From contig CAMDRI010000038.1 in NCBI GenBank assembly GCA_945906725.1, positions 1 to 37,218 on the forward strand: a stretch of DNA of 37,218 bases, written 5' to 3'. The position numbers and the translations under genes are program-made. Below are positions 1 through 7,645 of the stretch, piece after piece (the stretch's first letter is position 1; each line of letters opens with the position of its first letter). This DNA comes from Candidatus Kuenenia stuttgartensis. Its GTDB lineage: Bacteria > Planctomycetota > Planctomycetia > Planctomycetales > Planctomycetaceae. The notes below the pieces were generated by a model. The model saw nothing but the letters and a program-made list of their open reading frames with translations, was not told the DNA's origin and did not search any database.

Positions 1-261
1 GCGCGGCGGAAAATGCCCCCCGCCGCCAACCCCCAGGCCTGCGGCCTGATTCTCAGGAACTTGTTCCGTGTCAAACCATCAGTCCCACTCTTAACCCGGC
101 GCACGCAATCCTTGGGCAGGTCCACCCTTCTGTTGTCCCAAACTTTCCAACCACTTTCGAGTCGCACGCCTCCAACACACCAACTTCACGCTTCGCGACT
201 TCGCGACTAAAATCCTGAAATCTCCCAAAACTGAATCCACCGATTTTGTGAGTGAATTCCA
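1..261. other. left-edge noncoding stretch
   Basis: No convincing gene is visible here; the one open frame (13-210) is low in hydrophobic pattern and resembles no family I know. Two small hairpins lie next to each other: AGGCC/GGCCT at 35-47 and CCTGA/TCAGG at 45-57. They overlap, so only one can form at a time. They may be the 3' end signal of a gene left of the window. The cytochrome gene at 262 begins after a GTGAG-like ribosome-binding sequence near 247-252. Confidence 0.4.
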
Positions 262-2001
262 ATGAATTGGCGGCTTGCATCAAACTCGAGGACCATGATC
301 ATCATTGTCCTCATCTTGGTATTAGGGGGCATTGTCTGGATTTGTCTGCCACCGTCGAGTCCTGAAAACCAGGCACGTGCTTTGATTGATTTTCCAGCCG
401 AGTTGACCAGCGAGTCCGCGACCGCAGTGACTCCGACGGCACGACGATATATTGGTCCACAAGCCTGCGCGGAGTGTCATCTGTCGATTTATCAGTCGTT
501 CGCAAAAACGGGCCATGCGACGGCATCTGCGGTGGCGCAGGTTGAGGAGCTTCAGAAGACTTTCCCATCCAATCCTCATCGAGTTGTGTTGACTCCAGAT
601 TCAATCCATGTGGATTTGGAGATTCGGCCACAAGGTGCTTTTCAGACGGCCGTGGCGACAAGCGGCCAAAGTCGCTTCGAACACACGGAGCGTTTCGATG
701 TGGTCATCGGCTCGGGAAAGATGGGCCCCTCTTTTTTGTTTTGGAGAGGCTCACGGCTTTTTCAGCTCCCCGTGGGATATATTTCGATCACGGACGAATG
801 GCGCTACAGTCCTGGCTTTCCGAAAGAACGGGCGTCGTTTTCGCGGCCCATTGATGCCCGATGCCTCGAATGTCACATGACCTTCGCTCAAGTGGCGCCG
901 GAAGACCCGTATTTGTTCAACCGCGACAGTCTTGTTTATGGGGTCTCCTGCGAGTCGTGTCACGGTCCGGGGCAGCGCCACGTCGAACATCACAAATCGA
1001 ATCCCGACTCAAGGTCGGCCAAGTTTGTGATCAATCCTGCCGGCTTATCACGAGATCGTCAAATCGATGTGTGTTCGTTGTGCCACGCGGGAGGTGGAGT
1101 CAAGGATCTCCACAAAAATGCATTTTCGTTTTGCCCGGGGGATCCCTTGGAGAAACATCTCCGAACAAAAACGGCCGAGGAAATTACGGTGATGGGCCCC
1201 CACAGCAACGACCAGTTCCTCAGGCTTTCGCGGAGCCGCTGTTTCACCGAAAGCAACCAGCTTGTATGCACGACCTGCCACGACCCACATACGTTTCAAC
1301 GGAGCAACACAGCGCTCTTTTCAAAGCGATGTCAAACTTGTCACTCAGCAAAAGAGTGCGGCAAGTCGGCAGAGCTGGGAGATTTGATTCGTGTTAACTG
1401 CATTGACTGTCATATGCCAAAAGCGGGCATGGAGCTTCACGAGATGGGCTTCTTTTCAGAAGGCACCGCGTCGGGCGCGACATTGATGCGAGACCATTGG
1501 GTCCGAGTGCCACAGAGCGCAACCGACGGAGACAATTCGTTATTTGCAAACCTTGCACCCCAAGCGCGCGAACGTCTCAAACAGCTCCACGTCGAGTTTG
1601 AAGTGGATTCATCGGGTGAAGTTCAGCAACTTCACTGGCCGGCCGGACTACCGACTCAGGAACTTACGCTTCTGCGAACACTTAACAAATTGCAGGATCT
1701 CGACCTTTCCGGGCAATCGCTTGACCAAGCGGCTTGGGAAATCGTGCTGCAATTGAAACAAATCCGGCGATTGGGTTTGTCAAACACGCACCTTTCCGAT
1801 CGGCACATCAAGCAACTCAAACAACTGATTCGACTACGGCATCTGGATTTGTCAGCTTGCCCTCTGGTGACTGATGAGATCATCTCGGATTTGGAATCAT
1901 TTGTCGTCTTAGAGTCCGTCAATCTGCGTGGGACCGCAGTGAGTTCGACAGGCATCGAACGCTTGCGAATCAATCGACCGGCTTGCAACATTCAGTATTA
2001 A
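262..2001 (+). CDS. membrane-anchored seven-heme cytochrome c with C-terminal leucine-rich repeats
   Basis: 579 aa. Residues 11-31 form one hydrophobic segment with no obvious cleavage site, so the protein is probably anchored with its body in the periplasm. Seven CXXCH heme c sites are visible: CAECH 69-73, CLECH 201-205, CESCH 230-234, CSLCH 271-275, CTTCH 336-340, CQTCH 357-361 and CIDCH 380-384. The spacing and the GPSFLFW...QLPVGY block (155-173) match the cytochrome c554-like multiheme proteins common in planctomycetes. From about residue 470 to 575 there are four leucine-rich repeats (for example LQDLDLSG 478-485, LRHLDLSA 525-532). Related planctomycete proteins, as I recall, usually end in TPRs, so the LRR tail is unusual. 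Role inferred: electron transfer in the envelope, with the LRR part binding a partner. The gene converges on the UnbV-type lipoprotein gene. An alternative start is ATG 295. Confidence 0.85.
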   Translation: MNWRLASNSRTMIIIVLILVLGGIVWICLPPSSPENQARALIDFPAELTSESATAVTPTARRYIGPQACAECHLSIYQSFAKTGHATASAVAQVEELQKTFPSNPHRVVLTPDSIHVDLEIRPQGAFQTAVATSGQSRFEHTERFDVVIGSGKMGPSFLFWRGSRLFQLPVGYISITDEWRYSPGFPKERASFSRPIDARCLECHMTFAQVAPEDPYLFNRDSLVYGVSCESCHGPGQRHVEHHKSNPDSRSAKFVINPAGLSRDRQIDVCSLCHAGGGVKDLHKNAFSFCPGDPLEKHLRTKTAEEITVMGPHSNDQFLRLSRSRCFTESNQLVCTTCHDPHTFQRSNTALFSKRCQTCHSAKECGKSAELGDLIRVNCIDCHMPKAGMELHEMGFFSEGTASGATLMRDHWVRVPQSATDGDNSLFANLAPQARERLKQLHVEFEVDSSGEVQQLHWPAGLPTQELTLLRTLNKLQDLDLSGQSLDQAAWEIVLQLKQIRRLGLSNTHLSDRHIKQLKQLIRLRHLDLSACPLVTDEIISDLESFVVLESVNLRGTAVSSTGIERLRINRPACNIQY

Positions 2002-2057
2002 TGCCGATTTTTCGCTGCTGTCTTCGCGTCATGCGTTCTCAATCAGACGATGTGCTG

Positions 2058-2079
2058 TCCGGTTCTACTCCGGTTCTAC
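2058..2079. repeat. perfect 11-bp tandem duplication over a stop codon
   Basis: TCCGGTTCTAC occurs twice back to back (2058-2068 and 2069-2079). The minus-strand stop codon TAG of the UnbV-type lipoprotein lies in the first unit (2065-2067). With one unit removed, the reading frame would continue as EPDSTSSD before stopping at about 2039. Confidence 0.85.
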
Positions 2080-3807
2080 AACCTTGAGGATTTGATCGGC
2101 GGCGACATCTCGCAGCACTTGCTCGCGTCCCGACGGCCAACGGATCGTGAGGGACTCCAGTTTGTCGCAACGGCCCAGCCCCCAGTGAAGACGCGCGTCT
2201 TTCGATGAGAGGTAACTGGATGCCGGCGAGACTTCGCTGATCCAGACTTGCTCCGCCGCTTTGCCGACCGCGCGCGCTCCGTAGGCGAAGCGGTTCGGGG
2301 CCGTTCCGCGAAGGTCCAATTTCAACCAATGGTTCGCAGTCTGCGACCGGTTTCGCAAAAGACACACCGGCCCTTCATAATCGACGGCTAGTAGGTCAAG
2401 GCGGCCGTCGTTGTCGAAATCGAGGGTTGTTGAACCACGTCCCACGATCAACCGCCCCACGTCCGAACCGAGCACGGGAACCAGGTCGGTGAATTTTTTT
2501 CCGTTCAGATTCCGCAGCAGCAGAATTGGTTGGCGATACGTTGAACGCGAGTCAATTTCGCTCGCATTTTCGTAGACGTGCCCGTTGACAAATGCCAAAT
2601 CGAGCCAGCCGTCGTTATCGAAATCCATCCAGTTTGTTCCAAACCCCAGTCGAGTGAGCGTGGCTCGTTCGACGCCCGTTGGTGACGTAACGTCGGTGAA
2701 CGACATACTCCCCTGATTTCGAAATACCGCAAATCCAAACGAGTCGAAATTGGAAACCGCCAAATCCAACCGACCGTCGCGATCGAAGTCTCCCCAATCG
2801 GACCCCATCGCAGCCATGGCGGACAATTCGCGGCCGAATGCCAGACCGGACGATACCCCGTAGTTCTCGAACTTCATTCCCCCCAAATTGTGAAGCAAAT
2901 CGGCGTTCTGCCCGTCATTTCCAATGTAAAAGTCCATGCGACCATCGTCGTCCACGTCCGCAAATGCCAACACCAATGCAGGGCCGTTGGTCGATTCCAT
3001 CCCCTGTCCGTGAGGAACGAACTCGAATCCGCCGCGTCCCGTATTGTGCCAGATTTCCCCTTTCTCCGGTTGATACTCTTGCGGCGGACATCCTGATTTG
3101 ATCCCCGGTCGCATCTCACAGTACTGCTTTGTTTTCGGCCCGAAAACCACGTAATTCAGCACCACCAAATCCAGCCAACCATCACGGTCAAGGTCCATGA
3201 ACGCCGCGCTGGACCCCCAATGATTGTGGTTGCCTGGATCCAACCCAGCCAGAACCGTCGTCTCTTCAAAACGCTGACCCTCCAGATTGCGATACAAGGC
3301 CAAACGATGCAGCCCGGTCAGCAAAACGTCCAACCAACCGTCGCCGTCGTAGTCTCCGACCGCACAGCCGGTCCAATCGTCAGGCCCCGCCCGAATCAAA
3401 CCCATTGACGCCGTGACGTCGGTGAACTTGACACCTTCGCGATTGCGGTACAGCACCGGATGTGGATCCGCGATCAACAGGATGTCTTGCCAGCCATCGC
3501 CATCAAAGTCGAATGCCGCACAGCCGCAACCAAAGGATTCATTTGTGCGCATGGGCCGCGGTTGCTGGGGCCAAACGTGGGTCAAATTGACCTTTTGAGC
3601 CACGTCGTCAAACGCCACCCCACCAGATTCGGGTTTGAGTTCGACAGCTGACTTCTTAGATCCGACGACCGACTGGTTAGGTGTGACCCTCTGCTCGCCC
3701 TTTGGCGATCGGTCGCCACATCCGGCGACAAACCCCGCGATACAGACCAGACTGCATCCGGCAGCGCTGAGACGTGAAATCAGAATCTGAATTCGAGCGT
3801 TATTCAT
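2065..3807 (-). CDS. FG-GAP/VCBS propeller lipoprotein with ASPIC/UnbV C-terminal domain
   Basis: 580 aa from ATG 3807. The frame stays open upstream to 4080, but that extension has no signal peptide character. From 3807 the protein opens with a lipoprotein signal whose lipobox VAGC puts the lipidated Cys at residue 30 (alternative ATG 3813, two codons earlier). The body holds seven DxDxDG-type calcium loops (DFDGDGWQD, DYDGDGWLD, DLDRDGWLD, DVDDDGRMD, DFDRDGRLD, DFDNDGWLD, DFDNDGRLD), which suggests a seven-bladed integrin-alpha-like propeller. The last about 90 residues are an ASPIC/UnbV (CRTAC1-like) domain ending in the IRWPSG motif. A Cys-containing loop ending GCPPQEY is shared with the second such protein at 10589-12436. 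Ligand unknown; probably surface or periplasmic protein binding. No strong ribosome-binding site is visible. Confidence 0.85.
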   Translation of the reverse strand: MNNARIQILISRLSAAGCSLVCIAGFVAGCGDRSPKGEQRVTPNQSVVGSKKSAVELKPESGGVAFDDVAQKVNLTHVWPQQPRPMRTNESFGCGCAAFDFDGDGWQDILLIADPHPVLYRNREGVKFTDVTASMGLIRAGPDDWTGCAVGDYDGDGWLDVLLTGLHRLALYRNLEGQRFEETTVLAGLDPGNHNHWGSSAAFMDLDRDGWLDLVVLNYVVFGPKTKQYCEMRPGIKSGCPPQEYQPEKGEIWHNTGRGGFEFVPHGQGMESTNGPALVLAFADVDDDGRMDFYIGNDGQNADLLHNLGGMKFENYGVSSGLAFGRELSAMAAMGSDWGDFDRDGRLDLAVSNFDSFGFAVFRNQGSMSFTDVTSPTGVERATLTRLGFGTNWMDFDNDGWLDLAFVNGHVYENASEIDSRSTYRQPILLLRNLNGKKFTDLVPVLGSDVGRLIVGRGSTTLDFDNDGRLDLLAVDYEGPVCLLRNRSQTANHWLKLDLRGTAPNRFAYGARAVGKAAEQVWISEVSPASSYLSSKDARLHWGLGRCDKLESLTIRWPSGREQVLRDVAADQILKVVEPE

Positions 3808-4361
3808 CAGCATCAATATCCACAACTGCAAAACACATCCGCGTGGTCGCCAGGCTTGGGAAATCAATGAAAAATAGGGGAATTTTAGAAATACCTTCGC
3901 ACGCGTGTCTTCGGCCTTCCGAACAATCTTAGAGCATCTCACGAAATGCTGCCTAGCGGCCTGAATAACGGCTGAACCGGGTAGCCGCGAAGGGCAAACA
4001 ATTTTTCTGACTCTTAATCCTATCTTCAGACAACTCTCACTAAACTCCTCATCCGACCTGCTTGGAAATGCAGTTTTCATCAGCCAAATGACAAATTGCA
4101 GTCTCCAATGTTGGCCAAAATCAAAACAGCTTCATCTTCATGAAGCGAGACATTCCTGATCCCGCAGTTTGTTTTTTGAAATTCATCGTTTTTTCTGTTG
4201 AAATTTGAAGTTAAGGCCGATTCAATGGCCGAGATTCATTGGTCTGCACGGTGCAATTGACCGGCTCGTCTCTTGCTTCCTGTGGACCATACGGTGGTTC
4301 AACGAGTTTCTTCTGGTAAATTTGCTTTTCTAACGTCAGTTCCCAAAAAAGTGAGGTTCGC
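3808..4361. other. 554-bp divergent intergenic region
   Basis: Separates the minus-strand UnbV-type lipoprotein from the plus-strand pseudopilin and must carry both promoters. It is clearly more AT-rich than its surroundings. It contains a hairpin GCTTCA/TGAAGC (4129-4146), near-direct repeats GATTCAATGG (4219-4228) and GATTCATTGG (4233-4242) spaced 14 bp, and a dyad centred on TGCACGGTGCA (4245-4255). No gene is supported; the open frame on the minus strand over 3808-4080 is a run-through of the lipoprotein frame. Confidence 0.5.
4219..4262. promoter_or_regulatory. candidate operator: 14-bp-spaced direct repeats plus dyad
   Basis: GATTCAATGG and GATTCATTGG are spaced 14 bp apart and run into GGTC-TGCAC-G-GTGCA-ATT-GACC, a dyad with a 3-nt bulge. 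It lies about 100 bp before the pseudopilin start, where an activator or repressor site could sit. No known regulator motif is recognised. Confidence 0.25.
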
Positions 4362-5456
4362 ATGTCAGAGCATCGCAAGGTCTCGTTCCGTTGGCGTGGG
4401 TTCACTCTCATTGAACTCCTCGTTGTGATCGCGATCATCGCGGTCCTCATTGCTTTGCTCTTGCCTGCGGTACAACAGGCTCGCGAATCCGCGCGGCGCA
4501 CTCAGTGCAAGAATAACTTGAAGCAACTCGGCCTGGCGATTCACAACTACGAGGGAACGTCAAAGCAGTTCCCGATGGCTGGTGGACACAACTGGCATAG
4601 CAATTGGGGCAGCTACGGTGGCAGCAATGGACACCTCAGGGGGTCCGTGTTCGTGGCGATGCTGCCGTACATGGACCAGGCGCCGCTCTACAAGGAGATC
4701 GATTTTCAGGTGTTTACAGACGGCGCTGCTTATCATGGCATCCCGCCCAGTAAGCGGTCCTACCCAGGTGGGCCTAACCCTACGACATCCTACGGCCGTG
4801 ACCAAAGTGGTTATAGCTTGATTAATCACACGCTGCTTACAGGCTTACAATGCCCGTCGTACGACCAATCTCCGTCCTCATGGTCTAACACCAAAATCAG
4901 CAATTACATGCCAAGCGATGGCGCTCAATACCACTGGGGCAATAACGCTTGTTACAATGTAGGTGAACCAGGTTATTCCGGTGGACACCATCAATACTTC
5001 CGGGACGGGATGAATGGTGCCTGGTGGGGCATGTCAAACGACCCCAATGTTATTTCCGGTGTTTTCAGCGCTGGTGGTTGGGCGGCAAAGATGTCAGCCA
5101 TTTCGGACGGAACTGCGAATACGATCGCGATGGGGGAGGTTCGTCCGAATTGTTCGTCTTGGTACAATGCGGGTTGGGGATCAATGCTGGGTGTGGTTGC
5201 TAGTACCATGCCCCCGATTAACTTTGACTCATGTTCGACGGGTTATGTCGTGAGTCCGGACAATCCTGCTTGTGGGGCCGGTGGTGGGTACTATGATAAC
5301 CACAATACTTCGATGGGGTTCAAGTCAAAACACGCAGGCGGATCTCACTTCGTCATGTGTGACGGTGCCGTACGATTCATCCAAAAAACCATCGGTTACG
5401 ATCTCTACCAGCGACTCGGTGACCGTAGGGACGGAAGGCCCATTGCCAGTTATTAA
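4362..5456 (+). CDS. DUF1559 H-X9-DG pseudopilin
   Basis: 364 aa, a usual length for this planctomycete family. The N-terminus has a short basic leader and the prepilin cleavage/methylation motif GFTLIELLVV (residues 13-22), followed by one hydrophobic helix and the conserved PAVQQARESARR segment. The C-terminal region has the diagnostic HAGGSHFVMCDG (H-X9-DG), then VRFI. The protein should be processed by a prepilin peptidase and sit in the inner membrane or in a type II/IV-like pseudopilus. The family's function is not established. Start: ATG 4362 follows GTGAGG at 6 nt. A lipoprotein and TPR genes follow in the same direction. A terminator-like palindrome lies just after the stop. Confidence 0.93.
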   Translation: MSEHRKVSFRWRGFTLIELLVVIAIIAVLIALLLPAVQQARESARRTQCKNNLKQLGLAIHNYEGTSKQFPMAGGHNWHSNWGSYGGSNGHLRGSVFVAMLPYMDQAPLYKEIDFQVFTDGAAYHGIPPSKRSYPGGPNPTTSYGRDQSGYSLINHTLLTGLQCPSYDQSPSSWSNTKISNYMPSDGAQYHWGNNACYNVGEPGYSGGHHQYFRDGMNGAWWGMSNDPNVISGVFSAGGWAAKMSAISDGTANTIAMGEVRPNCSSWYNAGWGSMLGVVASTMPPINFDSCSTGYVVSPDNPACGAGGGYYDNHNTSMGFKSKHAGGSHFVMCDGAVRFIQKTIGYDLYQRLGDRRDGRPIASY

Positions 5457-5487
5457 TTGGTGAATGCCAAGGCGAGCAGCGCGCGAT

Positions 5488-5519
5488 TAGTGAGTCACTA
5501 CCGCACGCCGCATTTTTTT
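5488..5519 (+). terminator. possible terminator/attenuator after the pseudopilin
   Basis: A perfect TAGTGA-G-TCACTA dyad (5488-5500) is flanked by partly pairing GCGCG/GCACGC and followed 12 nt later by seven T residues (5513-5519). The loop is only one base and the T-run is not immediately adjacent, so it is not a textbook intrinsic terminator. It could make downstream genes less expressed than the pseudopilin. Confidence 0.4.
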
Positions 5520-5667
5520 GTTGTGCCTTGCAACATTAATGATTGGTAAAGGAAGTTTCAAAACCTGTGGCGGAAGTCCCAATACTTCCGAAAACAGCCT
5601 GAACTCTGCGGGGTCATCTACAGGAATTGGTTTTGAAACTGCTTCTAGATTTATAGGAGTCAGATCT

Positions 5668-6195
5668 GTGCGACTTGATCTCGGTCATCGTGGACGCGTT
5701 TGCGGCGTTTTGTGTAGTTTGATCGTCGGCCAATTTGCGGTCGGGTGCGGTAACGAAGATAGGCCCCCGGTCGCACCGGTTAAGGGGGTCGTGACCGTGG
5801 ATGGCAAGCCCGTGGAAGGGGCTCAAGTAACCTTTAGTATCAAAGATAGTTCGAGAGTTTCAGCCGGCCTAACGAACGACAAGGGAGAATATGTGCTGTC
5901 GACGTTCGACACGGATGACGGTGCTATTGTCGGTGAGAATCTGGTGACCATTCGTCAGATTCCAAAAGAGAAGGACGGAGAAGTGGGCAGCCTTGCCGTC
6001 GGCCCGGAAGCTATGATGAAGGGGTCTCCAGCAGGCTTTAAGACCGCCACTAAGCCTGCAGGAAACCCGAACGAATTCTTACAAAAAGCGGGCGCGGCGG
6101 TGCCAGCGAAATACGGCAGTATCGAAAAGGCCCTCTTGAAGCGGTCTGTCGTTTTGGGTGACAAGAACACGTTTAATTTTGACCTGAAACCGTAA
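5668..6195 (+). CDS. small lipoprotein with carboxypeptidase-regulatory-like (Ig-type) domain
   Basis: 175 aa from GTG 5668, chosen because AGGAG (5655-5659) sits 8 nt upstream and because translation then opens with a lipoprotein signal (lipobox AVGC, Cys 27). The frame is open back to 5518, but residues there do not look coding. After the Cys come VKGVVTVDGKPVEGAQVTF and YVLSTFDTDDGAIVGENLVTI, the pattern of planctomycete carboxypeptidase-regulatory-like domains (transthyretin-like beta sandwich). In planctomycetes this family very often follows a DUF1559 gene, as here. Probable role: an outer-layer or periplasmic partner of the pseudopilin; no catalytic residues are visible. The next gene starts 37 nt downstream, consistent with one operon. 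Confidence 0.85.
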   Translation: MRLDLGHRGRVCGVLCSLIVGQFAVGCGNEDRPPVAPVKGVVTVDGKPVEGAQVTFSIKDSSRVSAGLTNDKGEYVLSTFDTDDGAIVGENLVTIRQIPKEKDGEVGSLAVGPEAMMKGSPAGFKTATKPAGNPNEFLQKAGAAVPAKYGSIEKALLKRSVVLGDKNTFNFDLKP

Positions 6196-6232
6196 CTTGC
6201 CAAGGAATTGTCTTTAGCCCTGATGGCTTGTG

Positions 6233-7399
6233 ATGCTTCGACGTTCGCTTTCTGTCGTCCTTTTGGGCTTGATTACGGGATGCCTGATTCTTGGCATCGG
6301 GGCGATACAGTCGGCCAAGAAGCTTTCGTTTGAGTCTGCCTGGGCTGCACGCCTGAAATCCGATGATTCGGTGGCGAAGCAGTTTGTCACCACAAGACTC
6401 GGCGACCCGGCGGTTCGCGATCCTCGACTGCTGCTGCAGGCGGGGTTACTGGTGCGGAACGGGCGTGCTGACGATGCAGCCAATGCGCTGCAGCGAATGA
6501 GTTCCGAATGGCAACAGCGCCCAGAGACGCAGCAACTTTGGGGTGAAGTGTTTTACAGTTTGGGCAGATTGCACGATGCGGAGACGCAATTTCTCGCGCT
6601 GCTGAGTGAAGATCCCTCACGTGGCGACCTGCATCTTTGGCTGGGGGTGATTTACTACGATCAAATGCAGCTCGATCGTTGCCTCCGAGAGATGAAACGA
6701 TCGATTCGCTTGGCACCGGACGATTTTCGCCCGCATCGATTACTGGGAATGTTGTACCACCGCTTCTACCGCTTCTCTGATTCCGCAAACTACTTTCAGG
6801 AGGCATTGCGATTAGGAGGCATTCCTGATCAAAGTGACATCGTGGGCCATTTGGCTCAAGCACAGCTCTTCAATCGTGATTACTCATCGGTGGTTGAACT
6901 GATTGCCAGGGTTCCCGAACCCTCAGGAGAGCTATGGGCGATGCTTGCCGAGGCCCATTTGAACCTCGGAAGCGACGAGAAGCTGATCGACGACTGTGTT
7001 GAAAAGGGACTTAAGGCTGGGCCTCATGAGCGACGGGTGCTGCAAATTGCCGGCCAGATTTTCATTGAAAGGGGCCGAGTTGAGGAAGCGATTGCTTTGC
7101 TGAATGAGATTCTGAAGACAGTTCCACACTTCGAGCGTGCCCATTACTTACTTGCAAGGGCCTATTTGAAGCTGGGGCGGCAAGAGGAATACGAGCGGTC
7201 CATGCAACAATTCAAAGTTGCGGAAGAGATCAAGAAAGAGCACCGCGATTTGGCGCGGCGCATGGCCGAAAACTCCGTTGACGAAGAAGCACTAGCTCGA
7301 GCCGAGTATCTGGCGGCTGAAATGGGAGAGCCGGAGTTGGTAAAACTGTATTCCCGGGCGAAAGATTCAAGGTCTTCGCAGAGAGCACTGAATCGCTAG
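6233..7399 (+). CDS. membrane-anchored TPR protein (copy 1)
   Basis: 388 aa. Residues 5-26 are a hydrophobic signal/anchor. An ITGC motif lies inside it and could be a lipobox, but hydrophobic residues continue beyond it, so a transmembrane anchor is more likely. The rest is alpha-helical TPR: clear units include LWGEVFYSLGRLHDAETQF, LHLWLGVIYYDQMQLDRCL, FRPHRLLGMLYHRFYRFSDSA and RAHYLLARAYLKLGRQEEY. No enzyme domain is present; TPR arrays are protein-protein interaction scaffolds. ATG 6233 is preceded directly by GTG 6230, and neither has a strong ribosome-binding site. It shares repeat order and phrasing with the next gene (7646-8908), so the two look like tandem duplicates. Confidence 0.8.
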   Translation: MLRRSLSVVLLGLITGCLILGIGAIQSAKKLSFESAWAARLKSDDSVAKQFVTTRLGDPAVRDPRLLLQAGLLVRNGRADDAANALQRMSSEWQQRPETQQLWGEVFYSLGRLHDAETQFLALLSEDPSRGDLHLWLGVIYYDQMQLDRCLREMKRSIRLAPDDFRPHRLLGMLYHRFYRFSDSANYFQEALRLGGIPDQSDIVGHLAQAQLFNRDYSSVVELIARVPEPSGELWAMLAEAHLNLGSDEKLIDDCVEKGLKAGPHERRVLQIAGQIFIERGRVEEAIALLNEILKTVPHFERAHYLLARAYLKLGRQEEYERSMQQFKVAEEIKKEHRDLARRMAENSVDEEALARAEYLAAEMGEPELVKLYSRAKDSRSSQRALNR

Positions 7400-7420
7400 C
7401 GGCGGTCGCAGAACTAAAAA

Positions 7421-7495
7421 ACACCCAAAGCGTCAGGGCGCGAGGGAGTTGTGAGATCCCGTGCAGAATTGGTCCTCGCTAACGCTTTAGGTTAC
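7421..7495. repeat. inverted repeat, family A copy 1
   Basis: Left arm (about 7421-7446, core AAAGCGTCAGGGCGCGAGGG) pairs with the right arm (7473-7495, TCCTCGCTAACGCTTTAGGTTAC) around a short loop. It shares the GTAACC-AAGCGTYAGCGAGG core with copies at 27178-27270 and 34947-35033. The loop is shorter here than in the other two. Confidence 0.75.
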
Positions 7496-7551
7496 TTTTA
7501 AAACGGCTTCTAGTGGTGCGTAACACCTAAAACTTAGTGTAGCGGAGGTCG

Positions 7552-7606
7552 CACGACTTGCCGCCTGGAACTCTTACGGGTTCCGCGACCCCACAATCAA
7601 GTCGTG
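7552..7606. repeat. nested palindrome ahead of the second TPR gene
   Basis: Outer arms CACGACTTG (7552-7560) and CAAGTCGTG (7598-7606) pair perfectly over 9 bp. Inside, GGAAC (7567-7571) pairs with GTTCC (7580-7584). The GTG at 7604, the upstream end of the TPR frame, lies in the right arm, which argues against its use as a start. Confidence 0.7.
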
Positions 7607-7645
7607 ACAAAGCACAAGTCGGAGACCGGCGAATCAGGAGATATT

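Noticed and set aside
13..210. 65-aa open frame at the left edge
   Set aside because: No ribosome-binding site, no protein-like pattern, and it lies over small hairpins.
3808..4080. N-terminal extension of the first UnbV lipoprotein
   Set aside because: It would bury the lipoprotein signal peptide 90 residues inside the protein.
5518..5667. ATG 5518 as start of the small lipoprotein
   Set aside because: A good AGGAG-GTG pair at 5655-5670 directly precedes the signal peptide, and the upstream residues are not signal-like.
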